Source of the DNA: Methanohalophilus levihalophilus
GTDB taxonomy: Archaea; Halobacteriota; Methanosarcinia; Methanosarcinales; Methanosarcinaceae
Assembly: GCF_017874375.1 (NCBI RefSeq)
Contig: NZ_JAGGLK010000003.1
Span: 62,001 to 126,000, forward strand
Direction of reading: 5' to 3'
DNA: 64,000 bases
Shown here: in pieces, positions 17,927 through 27,154 of the stretch
Layout of the letters: each line of letters starts with the position of its first letter
Numbering within the stretch: the stretch's first letter is position 1
Notes under the pieces: model-generated
What the model was told of the DNA's origin: nothing
What the model saw: the letters and a program-made list of their open reading frames with translations, nothing else
Database searches by the model: none
Translations under genes and position numbers: made by a program

Positions 17927-18697
17927 ATGAAATACACGACGTTTTTGGTGTGTTTTCTCCTGCTATCGGGAGTTGCACTCTCCGGCTGTGCCTCTTATTC
18001 GGATTCCGGAATTCCAAACAGCACAGACACTGTGGTGAGAGTAGTGGATGGAGATACACTTGTTCTGACTTCAGGCGAGAAAGTCCGTCTTATAGGAATT
18101 AATACTCCTGAGGTCGGGGAATTGTATTACGATGAAGCAACTGCCTTCCTTTCAGAATTGGTTCTGGGAAAAGAAGTCCTGCTTGAAGGTGATACAAGTA
18201 ACCGTGATAAATACGGCAGGCTTCTGCGATACGTCCGGGTTAATGGTATATTTGTAAACGAGCAACTTGTCCGTGAAGGATTTGCTGAAGAGAAAGCCTA
18301 TGAGCCGGATACCCGATACCAGCCGCTTTTTGAGGAGGCGGAAGGATATGCACAGGCTCATGATCTCGGGATCTGGGGGATTGAGTTAGAAGCTTCAGGT
18401 GAAGTGATCAACTACCTTGATGCTGGGCGTTATATAGGTGAAGTAAAAACCGTGGAAGGGATAGTTGTAACAACTTCAAAAAGGGAAGATAAGGGGATTA
18501 TTTTCCTTAATTTCCATGATCCTTATGAAGGATATTTGTCGGTTCTGATATGGTCTGATGACTGGGATAACTTTGAGGAATCGCCAGAGGTTTATTACGA
18601 GGGTCGGAAAGTTCGTGTAAGTGGTTTGATTCAGGAATACTCCGGCAATCCTGAGATTATTGTGCGTGATCCGTCCCAGATTGAGATTGTGGATTGA
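17927..18697 (+). CDS. Secreted lipoprotein nuclease (staphylococcal nuclease-like)
   Basis: A 256-aa protein with a lipoprotein signal (LLLSGVALSGCAS, cysteine about 21). The SNase domain (about 35-150) has VVRVVDGDTLVL, VRLIGINTPE and DKYGRLLRYVRVNG, so the catalytic Arg, Asp and Glu positions look intact. A C-terminal OB-like part (about 165-256) follows. It probably degrades DNA or RNA outside the cell. The start is ATG at 17927. Confidence 0.87.
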   Translation: MKYTTFLVCFLLLSGVALSGCASYSDSGIPNSTDTVVRVVDGDTLVLTSGEKVRLIGINTPEVGELYYDEATAFLSELVLGKEVLLEGDTSNRDKYGRLLRYVRVNGIFVNEQLVREGFAEEKAYEPDTRYQPLFEEAEGYAQAHDLGIWGIELEASGEVINYLDAGRYIGEVKTVEGIVVTTSKREDKGIIFLNFHDPYEGYLSVLIWSDDWDNFEESPEVYYEGRKVRVSGLIQEYSGNPEIIVRDPSQIEIVD

Positions 18698-18741
18698 AGC
18701 CATACACAAACTATTAATCTCCCCTTCCCCGATTACCCAGC

Positions 18742-19548
18742 ATGGAAAAGAAAGTGGCTGTTGTGTTTGACAGTGCCGGGACTCTTCTGAACATGTACCG
18801 GATTGCAAAGTCAACAGCTGACGGCGAACTACTCGAGGATATCGAAACCACCATGCTGGTTGCAGGGTATCCCGGCCGTGCTCTTGTTGTAATGCATACG
18901 GATTCCGAGGAGATTTTCAATGGAAGCGGGGATGCCACAATCGCTGATTTCATATCCGGCAATGAAATTGAAATTGATATCGTATGTGGCAACGGGAACC
19001 TCACTATTGAGCAGACACGTGACCTCGTGGAAAACAGTAATGTTCCCCTTAGTGATCTCAGGGAAGTGATTTGCAGGATTCGCAAACGCTGCCCGAACAT
19101 CTTTTACCTGGCTGCAGGACTGATCGTGGATAAGGATCTGGGTGGTATAAGTCATGTATTAAGCACCGGGGGGAGGCTTTACCCCAAGAGCCGTGAAGTG
19201 CTGTCATGGCTCAAGGAAAACGGGGTTGACGCCTACATAGCTTCCGGCGACAGCATGCGCAATCTGAGGAGACTTGCAAAATGTTTAGAAATCCCTCTTG
19301 AAGGTGTCTTTGACATTGCAACTCCTGAAGATAAGGAGCGTATAGTAAAGGATCTTCAAAAACAATATGCCAACGTCGTAATGGTAGGGGATGGGTTGAA
19401 TGACATCCTGGCTTTACGTGCGGCAGATGTTGGAGTCGCCACGCGACAGCAGGGTGACAGGAGGCCAGATGTTCTGCTGGAAGCCGCTGACAGGGTTATA
19501 GATGACATTGCTGAAGTCATTGACATTGTATTGCCCCTGATGGCTTAA
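18742..19548 (+). CDS. HAD-superfamily hydrolase
   Basis: A 268-aa protein. Motif I is altered: VVFDSAGTLLN has FDSAGT in place of DxDGT, so the second Asp is missing. Motif II is AYIASGDSM, and motifs III/IV are VMVGDGLNDILALRAADVGVA, close to the P-type ATPase HAD fold. With Asp+2 replaced by Ala it may have a different reaction or be weak as a phosphatase. It precedes the MCR activation operon on the same strand, 221 bp away. Its substrate is unknown. Confidence 0.8.
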   Translation: MEKKVAVVFDSAGTLLNMYRIAKSTADGELLEDIETTMLVAGYPGRALVVMHTDSEEIFNGSGDATIADFISGNEIEIDIVCGNGNLTIEQTRDLVENSNVPLSDLREVICRIRKRCPNIFYLAAGLIVDKDLGGISHVLSTGGRLYPKSREVLSWLKENGVDAYIASGDSMRNLRRLAKCLEIPLEGVFDIATPEDKERIVKDLQKQYANVVMVGDGLNDILALRAADVGVATRQQGDRRPDVLLEAADRVIDDIAEVIDIVLPLMA

Positions 19549-19653
19549 TCGTTACCGAGAGCCTATTTTAAAATGTTAACAGTGATGCCCCGATGCGTTA
19601 TGTTTATGTATGGTTTCATTTAATGCAGATGTGCCTTTCAACGGCAAAATCTT

Positions 19654-19690
19654 GATAATGTTTATCACAGAAGATTGATAAACGTTTTAT
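19654..19690. promoter_or_regulatory. Inverted-repeat region in the atwA promoter
   Basis: GATAATGTTTATC (19654-19666) is a short palindrome with 5-bp arms, followed by TTGATAAACGTTTTAT, a second imperfect one. They lie about 80-115 bp before atwA in a 221-bp gap and might be operator sites for the MCR activation operon. Confidence 0.35.
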
Positions 19691-19769
19691 GCATGCCGAA
19701 CAATTTGGTAGGTAAATTAACATCTAACAAAAATGGTGCGATTCACATTCCGTGCCGGAGGAAACTTTG

Positions 19770-21383
19770 ATGCCACTGTTCATTGAGGTCAAAGATCTTA
19801 CAATATCCTATGAAGGGGTACAAGTCCTGAAAAATATTAATCTCGACATAAATGAAGGCGAGATAGTAGGTATACTGGGAAAAAGCGGTTCAGGAAAAAC
19901 CGTTCTTATGCATGCATTAAGGGGTACTGAAGACTACGAAGATATTTCCGGATCTATTCTGTATCACCTTGCACGTTGTGACAAATGTGGTTATATGGAG
20001 CCTCCAAGCATGGTGGGCACGGAATGCCCGTCCTGTGACAGCGGCACTCTCCAGCCTTTTGAAGCTGATTTTGTGCAACTGGCATTACATGATCACGAAA
20101 GGAAATCCGTTGTGAAAAGAATCGCAATCATGCTCCAGCGTACATTTGCACTCTATGGTGATGAAAGGGTAATTGCTAATGTCATGAATTCCCTCACGGA
20201 AATCGGATATGCCGGTCCTGATGCGATGGAAAAAGCTGTTGAGCTGCTGGAAGAAGTGCGTATGACTCATCGTATGATGCACGTCGCTCGTGACCTGAGC
20301 GGTGGAGAAAAACAGAGAGTTGTATTGGCCCGCCAACTTGTAAGGGATCCAATGTTGCTTCTGGCAGATGAGCCCACAGGAACCCTTGATCCACGTACCG
20401 CAGAAGTCGTTCACGACGTAATAGAAAATACTGTCAAATCTCACAATATGACCATGGTTATAACCTCCCACTGGTCAGAGGTTATCGAAGATCTGGCTGA
20501 CAAGGCCATTATTCTTGAAGACGGTGAAATTGTTTGTCAGGGAGATTCCTGTAAGGTTGCAGGAGACTTCATGAAAAGCGTTACTTCTCTTGACAGCAAG
20601 GGTGAAACAGTTCTCGGTGAACCAATCATAAGAGTAGATGATCTTGTCAAGAAATACATCTCTGTTTCAAGGGGTGTTGTCTATGCGGTTGGCGGTGTTA
20701 GCTTTGATGTGAGGGAAGGGGAAATTTTCGGTCTTGCAGGTACCAGTGGTGCAGGTAAAACCACTACATCCGAAATTCTTATGGGTAATGTCCAGCCGAC
20801 AAGTGGCTCCGTCAGTGTGAGAGTAGGTGATGAGTGGGTCGATATGACTGTGCCGGGTGCGGACAACAGGGGGCGCGCAGTCCGGTACATGGGCATCCTG
20901 CATCAGGAATATGGACTTTACACTCACCGAACCATTATTGATAATCTGACTGAGTCTATTGGTATTGATCTGCCCTATGAGCTTGCAGTGCGTAAAGCCA
21001 TCCAGACCCTTGTTACAACAGGTTTCTCCGAAAACAAGGCACGCTCGATTTTGCCAAAAATGGCTGATGAAATAAGTGAAGGTGAACGCCATAGGGTGGC
21101 ACTTGCACAGATCCTGATGAAAGAACCAACTATTATTGTCATGGATGAGCCTACGGGTACAATGGACCCAATAACCCGTGTTGAAGTTACAAAATCTATC
21201 CTTAAGGCACGGGATGAAATGGGTGACACTTTTGTGATTGTATCACATGACATGGATTTCCTTAAAGACATATGTGACAGGGTAGCGTTAATGCGTGACT
21301 CAAAAATAGTGGATGTGGGTGAGCCTGCAGCTGTCCTTTCCCAGCTAAGTGAAGAGGAACTCATCGAGGCTGCTAAGGAGTAA
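19770..21383 (+). CDS. atwA: MCR activation ATPase AtwA (component A2), twin ABC protein
   Basis: Component A2 delivers ATP for reductive activation of the Ni-F430 cofactor in methyl-coenzyme M reductase. The protein has two ABC ATPase domains. The first has GKSGSGKT, a zinc-finger-like insert with CDKC and CPSC in the expected place, LSGGEKQR and [11 protein letters not shown]. The second has [17 protein letters not shown] and [11 protein letters not shown]. No membrane segments. I start at ATG 19770, 8 nt after GGAGG; an upstream GTG is in frame at 19752. It leads the mmp gene run. Confidence 0.94.
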   Translation: MPLFIEVKDLTISYEGVQVLKNINLDINEGEIVGILGKSGSGKTVLMHALRGTEDYEDISGSILYHLARCDKCGYMEPPSMVGTECPSCDSGTLQPFEADFVQLALHDHERKSVVKRIAIMLQRTFALYGDERVIANVMNSLTEIGYAGPDAMEKAVELLEEVRMTHRMMHVARDLSGGEKQRVVLARQLVRDPMLLLADEPTGTLDPRTAEVVHDVIENTVKSHNMTMVITSHWSEVIEDLADKAIILEDGEIVCQGDSCKVAGDFMKSVTSLDSKGETVLGEPIIRVDDLVKKYISVSRGVVYAVGGVSFDVREGEIFGLAGTSGAGKTTTSEILMGNVQPTSGSVSVRVGDEWVDMTVPGADNRGRAVRYMGILHQEYGLYTHRTIIDNLTESIGIDLPYELAVRKAIQTLVTTGFSENKARSILPKMADEISEGERHRVALAQILMKEPTIIVMDEPTGTMDPITRVEVTKSILKARDEMGDTFVIVSHDMDFLKDICDRVALMRDSKIVDVGEPAAVLSQLSEEELIEAAKE

Positions 21384-21427
21384 CTTTATCAGCCAGTTTT
21401 CCTTTATCATTCCTTGGAGGAGTTAAC

Positions 21428-22972
21428 ACGAGCGATGAAATCCACATCATAGTTAACGGCGAGAACTGCACAGTTTTGGCAGGATCCACGGTGCTGGATG
21501 CCATCGAATCGTCAGGTGCTCCGCATTCCCCCGGTGCTTCTGTTGGTATTATGAAACGCACGGAAAGCGTGCAGGCTTCAGAAGTCAGGGAATACCTTCT
21601 GGAAACCACTAAAGGTGAACTCAGGATAGAATTAATAAATTCTGAATCTCCTTCAGCAAAACAATGGCATTCCAATTACAGGAATTATGAAGGAATACCT
21701 TTTAGATGGGATACTAAAAATGCCATCTCTTTTGGACCTTTTAGTGAGGATCTGGTTCCCACGAGGGAAGAAATCCATGCCAACCGGGATGAGGTATTTT
21801 TTGGTGCAGGAGGATTTGATCCTTCCAATTATCACCTGATTTTTTCTTTAAATCCTCATAGCTCAACTTACGGAACTCCGGAAGAAGGAGCTTTTGGAAG
21901 AATCGTAGCTGGAAAGCAGCTTCTTTCTGAATTATCTGCGGGAGACAGCATTGTTTCCATTGAACCTGTTGTTGAATGGGCAGAGGAAGGCGATCATCTC
22001 CTGACTGCCGATATGAGTGTTGAACTTGAAGACGGTGATCAGCTATACACTTACGTCAGGATTGAAATGAACCCTGAAGCTCCGGAGGGAGTTGACCATT
22101 TCTTTACATTGATAGAAGATGGGACATTCAATATTGATTATGCTTCAAGTTCCTTTATTGCAGACAGCCGGCTACTTGGTGAAGCATGTACCTATGAAAA
22201 CTTCGAACCAAGGGATGCAGGCACAGTGTGGGTACGTACTGTAGGCTACGGTACAGGTAAGTTTTTCATATCCCGCGATTCCCGTGCAGCCAGTATCATG
22301 CATTCGGTCATAGGAAATGTAGCAAGTGGAATAGAACTTGTGAAAATGGCACAAGAAGGTCATCATCTTTTCGTCAGAACATCTCCTGAGCCTCTGGATA
22401 TACTTGGTCTGGGCTTTGAAGAAGCAAAACAGAAGCTTGAAACAAGAGGGGTTGAACTGCTCCCTGAAGGATATCAGGAAGATGACGCAATCATTGTCTC
22501 CCTTGAGCCACAGACAACAATTGAGATTCTTGCAAAGGCTTCTGTCAAAGCAACAGGAGTTCCAAAGAATGGTGTTGTGGAAGTGGAGTTGTACGATGAT
22601 CTTGCTCCGAAGACACTTGATTTCTTCAGGCATGCGACTTCCATGACTTTCAAACCTGTCGGCTCTTTGAGTGTGATGATGAAATACGAAAACACTTTCC
22701 TGTTTAAGGCTGGTAAGGAAGCTGAGAAATACAAGGAAATTCTTCCGGAAAACACCCCTGATAAAAAGGCCAATGCCATGGAAATTGGGGTAACAAACCA
22801 GGCGGCTAAAAGAGCGGGTTTGATTGGCGTTAGGATGGTTGATGATGATCTCTTCGGTCCTACAGGTGAAAAATTCACAAGCACTAATATTATAGGGAAA
22901 ATTCTCGAACCAGAAAAGCTTGAAAGCTTAAAAGAAGGGGAGACCATGTACATTCTGGAAAGGAGGGTGTAA
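21428..22972 (+). CDS. mmp3: Methanogenesis marker protein 3, apparent ACG start
   Basis: A protein of about 514 aa of the UPF0288/marker 3 family, reported in the MCR activation complex. The first in-frame standard codon, TTG 21476, would cut off SDEIHIIVNGENCTV, which matches the usual ubiquitin-like N-terminus of the family (beta strand, NG turn, then AGSTVLDAIESSG). GGAGG at 21416-21420 sits 7 nt before ACG 21428, so ACG AGC GAT GAA seems to be the start. Later parts show repeated peptidyl-prolyl-isomerase-like segments (VEVELYDDLAPKTLDFF). No ATG exists in frame. Confidence 0.88.
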   Translation, partial: TSDEIHIIVNGENCTVLAGSTVLDAIESSGAPHSPGASVGIMKRTESVQASEVREYLLETTKGELRIELINSESPSAKQWHSNYRNYEGIPFRWDTKNAISFGPFSEDLVPTREEIHANRDEVFFGAGGFDPSNYHLIFSLNPHSSTYGTPEEGAFGRIVAGKQLLSELSAGDSIVSIEPVVEWAEEGDHLLTADMSVELEDGDQLYTYVRIEMNPEAPEGVDHFFTLIEDGTFNIDYASSSFIADSRLLGEACTYENFEPRDAGTVWVRTVGYGTGKFFISRDSRAASIMHSVIGNVASGIELVKMAQEGHHLFVRTSPEPLDILGLGFEEAKQKLETRGVELLPEGYQEDDAIIVSLEPQTTIEILAKASVKATGVPKNGVVEVELYDDLAPKTLDFFRHATSMTFKPVGSLSVMMKYENTFLFKAGKEAEKYKEILPENTPDKKANAMEIGVTNQAAKRAGLIGVRMVDDDLFGPTGEKFTSTNIIGKILEPEKLESLKEGETMYILERRV

Positions 22973-22974
22973 TA

Positions 22975-23409
22975 ATGGCGGAAAATGCTGAGGACAACCT
23001 GACCAAGATTGTTGTTATCGATTCAGAAAGTGTTCTTCCTTCAGACGCTGCAATGCAAATCTATGCTTCTGAAACTGATATTACCATTAAAGAAACCTGT
23101 TTTGGTACTATGGTTACCGGTCCCCGGGAAGCTGTGGAGAGGGTAGTCGAAGAAGTACGTTCCCTCGATCGTAATCACATATTCGTAAAGGAAAGAGGTT
23201 TCAAACCCGGTGATGAAAGGCGGTGTCGTGCAAGCAGGGGCGGCGGTCCGCGACCGGGATTCCATTATTTGCGTCAGGAAGTGCAGATGCTGCCTACCAT
23301 AGGGCAGGCACTTGACGATTATGAGAAGGGCAAAGAAATAGAAAAACCGAAATCAATCGGGAAACTCTCCGTTTCAAAGCTAAAGGAGATATCCGAATCG
23401 GAACTATGA
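22975..23409 (+). CDS. mmp6: Methanogenesis marker protein 6
   Basis: A 144-aa methanogen-specific protein. The conserved ERGFKPGDERRCRASRGGG block (about 77-95) followed by PRPGFHYL marks the family. It starts 2 nt after the mmp3 stop. Its function is unsettled; it always travels with the MCR-associated genes, so a role in MCR maturation or activation is likely. Confidence 0.92.
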   Translation: MAENAEDNLTKIVVIDSESVLPSDAAMQIYASETDITIKETCFGTMVTGPREAVERVVEEVRSLDRNHIFVKERGFKPGDERRCRASRGGGPRPGFHYLRQEVQMLPTIGQALDDYEKGKEIEKPKSIGKLSVSKLKEISESEL

Positions 23410-23418
23410 GGTGTTATT

Positions 23419-23874
23419 TTGGCAAAAGTTTTCATTTATCCTACAAACAGCCTGATCCTTTCTGATCTCGTGGAAAGGTTTGGACATACTCCACTTGCGA
23501 TGATGGAGAAAATACATGAGAAGATTTCAACGGTTGGAGTTGACTCTCCCCCTATGAACATAACTCCCGAGGATCCCAAGCATGGTCTCAAATATGCAGC
23601 AGTTGAAGTTCCTGCGGGTGTAAGGGGTAGGATGGCGTTGGTAGGTCCAATGATTGATAATGCTGAAGCTGCAATCATTGTATCGGAGAGTGTGGCTGCA
23701 TTTGGTTGTATGGGTTGTGCCAGAACCAATGAGCTCACTAAATTCCTTATTAGAAAGCGGGATGTTCCGATTCTTGAGCTGACCTATCCACGGACTGAAG
23801 ATGAAGGTCATGATTTTGTTTACAAGATAGCAGAATTCCTGAAATCCCTTCCAAAAAAGGAGGCTGAAGCATGA
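23419..23874 (+). CDS. mmp5: Methanogenesis marker protein 5
   Basis: A 151-aa methanogen-specific protein: [20 protein letters not shown] at the N-terminus and [17 protein letters not shown] (about 93-109), whose CxxC could bind a metal or an Fe-S cluster. The start is TTG behind GAGGTG. It overlaps the next gene by 4 nt (ATGA). Confidence 0.92.
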   Translation: MAKVFIYPTNSLILSDLVERFGHTPLAMMEKIHEKISTVGVDSPPMNITPEDPKHGLKYAAVEVPAGVRGRMALVGPMIDNAEAAIIVSESVAAFGCMGCARTNELTKFLIRKRDVPILELTYPRTEDEGHDFVYKIAEFLKSLPKKEAEA

Positions 23875-25115
23875 AAGAAGAAGGGAAGGTAAAGATTGCC
23901 CTGGTGTCCTGTGGATCAGAATTTGCAGGTGTCCAGAAAGAGCTGGAATCTGCAGCGGAATCACTTAATGCAAAACTCGTTTATCCGGAAATGGAAATTA
24001 CCGCCCTTGATACAATCGGGAAGGATTTTGGTCTTGAGGTTGCAAGTCCCGACTTAAAACTCATGATGGCAAGGGCTAAAGCGGTTGTAGAAGGTATTGC
24101 AAACGTGGATGGTGTCTTTGTAGCAACCTGTTTCAGGTGTGCTGAAGCCGCGATTGTGCGCAATGAAGTGCGCAGGTACATTTTTGAGAATTCCGGACTT
24201 CCTGTTATAAGTTATTCATTTACTGAACGCACTGCTGCCGCGACCCTCCTGACAAGGATGGAAGCCCTTACTACAATTGCACGTCGCAAGCATCTGCTTG
24301 CCCGTGAAAAGCAGACCGGCATCACAGCAGGGTTGGATTCAGGTTCGACAACCACCAAAGCTGTCATTATGCGTGATAATGAAATAATTGGTGAGGGCTG
24401 GGTTCCTACGATTAAGGTTATAGAAAGTGCTGAGAAAGCTTTCCAGCAGGCTCTCGATCAGGCTGGACTTAAAAAGGAAGACATCCAGGCAATCGGAACA
24501 ACAGGTTACGGTCGTTTCCTGATCGGTGACCATTTTGATGCACAGCTTGCGCAGGAAGAAATCACTGTAAACTCCAAGGGAGCAGTTTATCTTGCCGATT
24601 CCCAGAGGGGAAGTGCAACAGTAATTGATATTGGGGGAATGGATAACAAAGCAATCTCCGTACAGGATGGTATTCCGGGCATGTTTACCATGGGTGGTAT
24701 TTGTGCGGGTGCATCCGGCCGTTTCCTTGAAATGACTGCAAAAAGGCTCGGCGTGGAAATAACCGAACTCGGGGATCTGGCAGTAAAGGGAATCGACAAG
24801 AATGTGGATATGAACAGTTACTGTATTGTGTTTGGTATCCAGTCCCTCGTAAACTCCCTTGCAAAAGGTGCTGCTCCAGAGGATGTGGCAGCCGCAGCCT
24901 GTCATAGCGTCGTCGAGCAGATATTCGAGCAGCAATTGCAGGAAGTCGAAGTCAAGGAACCCCTTATCCTTGTAGGCGGTTCATCCCTGATTGCGGGTGT
25001 ACCAAAGGCGCTTGAAGCTCTCCTGAAAGTAGAAGTGCTGGTACCTCCGCATTCACAGTTGATTGGGGCAGTAGGTGCTGCGCTCCTTGTATCCGGTTAC
25101 ATAGAACAGGAGTGA
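23871..25115 (+). CDS. mmp15: Methanogenesis marker protein 15 (BadF/HgdC-like ATPase)
   Basis: A 414-aa protein. The N-terminal part (1-145) is marker-specific with a CGSEFAG and [10 protein letters not shown] cysteine pair. The C-terminal part is an ASKHA ATPase of the type that activates 2-hydroxyacyl-CoA dehydratases: [14 protein letters not shown] (about 155-168), [10 protein letters not shown], the cluster-cysteine motif [14 protein letters not shown] (about 279-292) and [10 protein letters not shown]. Such ATPases drive low-potential electrons, which fits MCR activation. Its exact electron acceptor is inference. Confidence 0.93.
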   Translation: MKEEGKVKIALVSCGSEFAGVQKELESAAESLNAKLVYPEMEITALDTIGKDFGLEVASPDLKLMMARAKAVVEGIANVDGVFVATCFRCAEAAIVRNEVRRYIFENSGLPVISYSFTERTAAATLLTRMEALTTIARRKHLLAREKQTGITAGLDSGSTTTKAVIMRDNEIIGEGWVPTIKVIESAEKAFQQALDQAGLKKEDIQAIGTTGYGRFLIGDHFDAQLAQEEITVNSKGAVYLADSQRGSATVIDIGGMDNKAISVQDGIPGMFTMGGICAGASGRFLEMTAKRLGVEITELGDLAVKGIDKNVDMNSYCIVFGIQSLVNSLAKGAAPEDVAAAACHSVVEQIFEQQLQEVEVKEPLILVGGSSLIAGVPKALEALLKVEVLVPPHSQLIGAVGAALLVSGYIEQE

Positions 25116-25120
25116 TTCCT

Positions 25121-25729
25121 GTGGCAACAATCGAGAAGTTTGTGGTTGAAACAACCGTTGAAGCGGAAATAGGCCCCTACCGAAAGATCGTAGAGGACGT
25201 ACTGACGGATCTTGGAATGGTGGGAAGAATCTCTCGTATCCGTGTGGTTATAAGGCCTGAAGAGACTCTTTTTTTTATGGTGGCAACTCTCAGGACAGTT
25301 TTACCACTTGTCAGGGTGTCTGATATTGCCGAGGTTTCTGCTGGAAAAGCAGAAGGCACTGTTTTAATCGAGTTAAATGAGGAAAAACCCCTTCCAACGC
25401 TTCTTGGATTGTTGTGGGACAAATATGGCCGAAATAGTGTTGATCAGCCTGAAAGACGGACTCTTATAGTAAACACCGGAGATTCTGTCGAAATAGATAC
25501 AATCAAGGAAATGGTTGTTGATGACCCTCACAAGACGTTGAAGGCGAATCTTGCAGACATGGCAATACGCGCTTCTCCGGAAGGATTCAGGGTAAGGTAT
25601 CATTCGCTGAATGAAACGGATTTCATTTTTGTTGCGACAGAAGATCAGATGAAACCGGAATGGATAGAGGAAGCCAATCTGCTTCTTGAAGAACTAAAAA
25701 GGGATGATGTTGATGGTAGCAGTTCTTGA
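25121..25729 (+). CDS. mmp17: Methanogenesis marker protein 17
   Basis: A 202-aa methanogen-specific protein (IEKFVVETTVEAEIGPYRKI, then VVIRPEETLFFMVATLRTVLPLVRVSDIAEV). Marker 17 has been found with MCR activation components. I start at GTG 25121, 8 nt after GGAG; the frame also has GTG at 25112. It overlaps mmp7 by 17 nt. Confidence 0.92.
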   Translation: MATIEKFVVETTVEAEIGPYRKIVEDVLTDLGMVGRISRIRVVIRPEETLFFMVATLRTVLPLVRVSDIAEVSAGKAEGTVLIELNEEKPLPTLLGLLWDKYGRNSVDQPERRTLIVNTGDSVEIDTIKEMVVDDPHKTLKANLADMAIRASPEGFRVRYHSLNETDFIFVATEDQMKPEWIEEANLLLEELKRDDVDGSSS

Positions 25730-26648
25730 ACCTTATATTTACGAAGGCGGTGTGCATAAACATAGCCTGCTTGTCGAACTTCTGGAGGATCTTGGGGGGT
25801 ACCTTGTACAGAGGACTCCTGCAGCTACTGAAGTCACTCTCAATATGCTGATCCCGAAAAAAGATGTTCCCTTAATGGAGAAACTTGCATCCAAACTTCT
25901 TGGAAAGCTTACCAAGGCTCCTCTGACTGGAGTTGAAATCGCAGTTGTTTCTCCGACACTCGCTTATCACCATTTACCCCACTCTGCCTGTGACGTTGCG
26001 GAGCACTTCCGTCGGGATGGAGCCAATACAAATATGATTGGTCTGGCCAGAGGAATGGGTAGAAGGGTTGCACTTTCAGCTGATTTTGAACGCAGGCTTA
26101 TTAACGAGCATGATGTAGCTGTTTTCACTTTTGGTACTTTCAGTGACTGCATAATCAACAAGAAACCCAAGCTGTTTGAAGGCATAACTATTCCCATTGT
26201 TGTGACCGGAGGGCCTGATCTCAAAACAGAAGATGTCCCCGGTGCGGATGCATATGTTGGGAATATTGGAAGGATTGCCCATCGTATGCGCAGGGGGCAG
26301 GAAATCGACAGTCTCGGACAAATGAATAAGGTCGTCGGGGAGATCGTTGATCAAATGCGTGAAGATCTTTCAAGGGATCCTGTTGCAGTGCTTCCTGCAA
26401 GGGTTATGAAAGAGGTACAGGAGCAGATTCCGGATATCCATGATGTTCTGACACCGGCTCCTTTGACTTTGCAGCTTGATGGGATAAGAGTCAAGCTTCC
26501 TTTTGACAGGTATCACGAGGCAGTTGAAAATCTTGAACTGGATGAATCCACTGTTCTTTCAGATGTGGCTAACATAACACCTTCCAGGATGAAAGATTAT
26601 ATTCTTGTAAAGATAAAACGTAAATCTGAGACTGGTTTTGTTCTATAA
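25713..26648 (+). CDS. mmp7: Methanogenesis marker protein 7
   Basis: A 311-aa methanogen-specific protein starting VAVLEPYIYEGGVHKHSLL. It has SACDVAEHFRRDG, GLARGMGRRV and TFGTFSDCI, with conserved cysteines that might hold a cluster. Marker 7 is a reported part of the MCR activation complex. I take ATG 25713, with AAGGG 10 nt upstream; ATG 25704 and 25707 are also possible. It is the last gene of the run; mcrC is not in this window. Confidence 0.92.
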   Translation: MVAVLEPYIYEGGVHKHSLLVELLEDLGGYLVQRTPAATEVTLNMLIPKKDVPLMEKLASKLLGKLTKAPLTGVEIAVVSPTLAYHHLPHSACDVAEHFRRDGANTNMIGLARGMGRRVALSADFERRLINEHDVAVFTFGTFSDCIINKKPKLFEGITIPIVVTGGPDLKTEDVPGADAYVGNIGRIAHRMRRGQEIDSLGQMNKVVGEIVDQMREDLSRDPVAVLPARVMKEVQEQIPDIHDVLTPAPLTLQLDGIRVKLPFDRYHEAVENLELDESTVLSDVANITPSRMKDYILVKIKRKSETGFVL

Positions 26649-26672
26649 TTTCAATATACAGGGAATGTACAC

Positions 26673-27131
26673 ATGGATCTGGAAAACATCAAAAAGATAC
26701 TTGAAAAGGACGAGGATGAAGCAGTGTCCGAAGTGCTTTCAACGGTTGAAGAACGCTACGGTGAGATTCCCTACATTCTCGATTTCATGAAAGACATGCC
26801 TGAATTGCTGGTTCCGAAAGTGATGTATGATAATTCTATCATGAGGGAATTTGAGCGCCTGGAGCCCGAAACTATGGAACTAATCTGTATTGGTGTTGCT
26901 TCTGCTCTCAGGTGTGATCACTGCCTGAAAATGCATATCCGTGTGGCTCGTAGGCTTGGTTTGAGTAAGGAGCAGATATTTGATTCTATTTTAATTGGCG
27001 GTGCCCTTTCAAATGCTTCAGTGCTGGCAGAGGGAACCCGTGCTCTTGATTCGGAAATCCGTGGAGATAACTCTGGATCAGATGAAGATTGTGATATTTG
27101 TACTATCAGTGCCAGAAAAGATGTGGACTGA
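26673..27131 (+). CDS. AhpD-like carboxymuconolactone decarboxylase family protein
   Basis: A 152-aa protein with the family's redox motif CDHCLKMHI (CxxCxxxH, about 87-95), followed by IFDSILIGGALSNASVLAEG. Such proteins act as peroxidase partners or thiol-disulfide exchangers. A second pair, CDICTIS, lies at the C-terminus and is not usual. It follows mmp7 by 24 nt and may be co-transcribed, with a possible redox role near MCR activation (inference). Confidence 0.85.
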   Translation: MDLENIKKILEKDEDEAVSEVLSTVEERYGEIPYILDFMKDMPELLVPKVMYDNSIMREFERLEPETMELICIGVASALRCDHCLKMHIRVARRLGLSKEQIFDSILIGGALSNASVLAEGTRALDSEIRGDNSGSDEDCDICTISARKDVD

Positions 27132-27154
27132 TGGTGTCCGAATCTTTTTATCAT

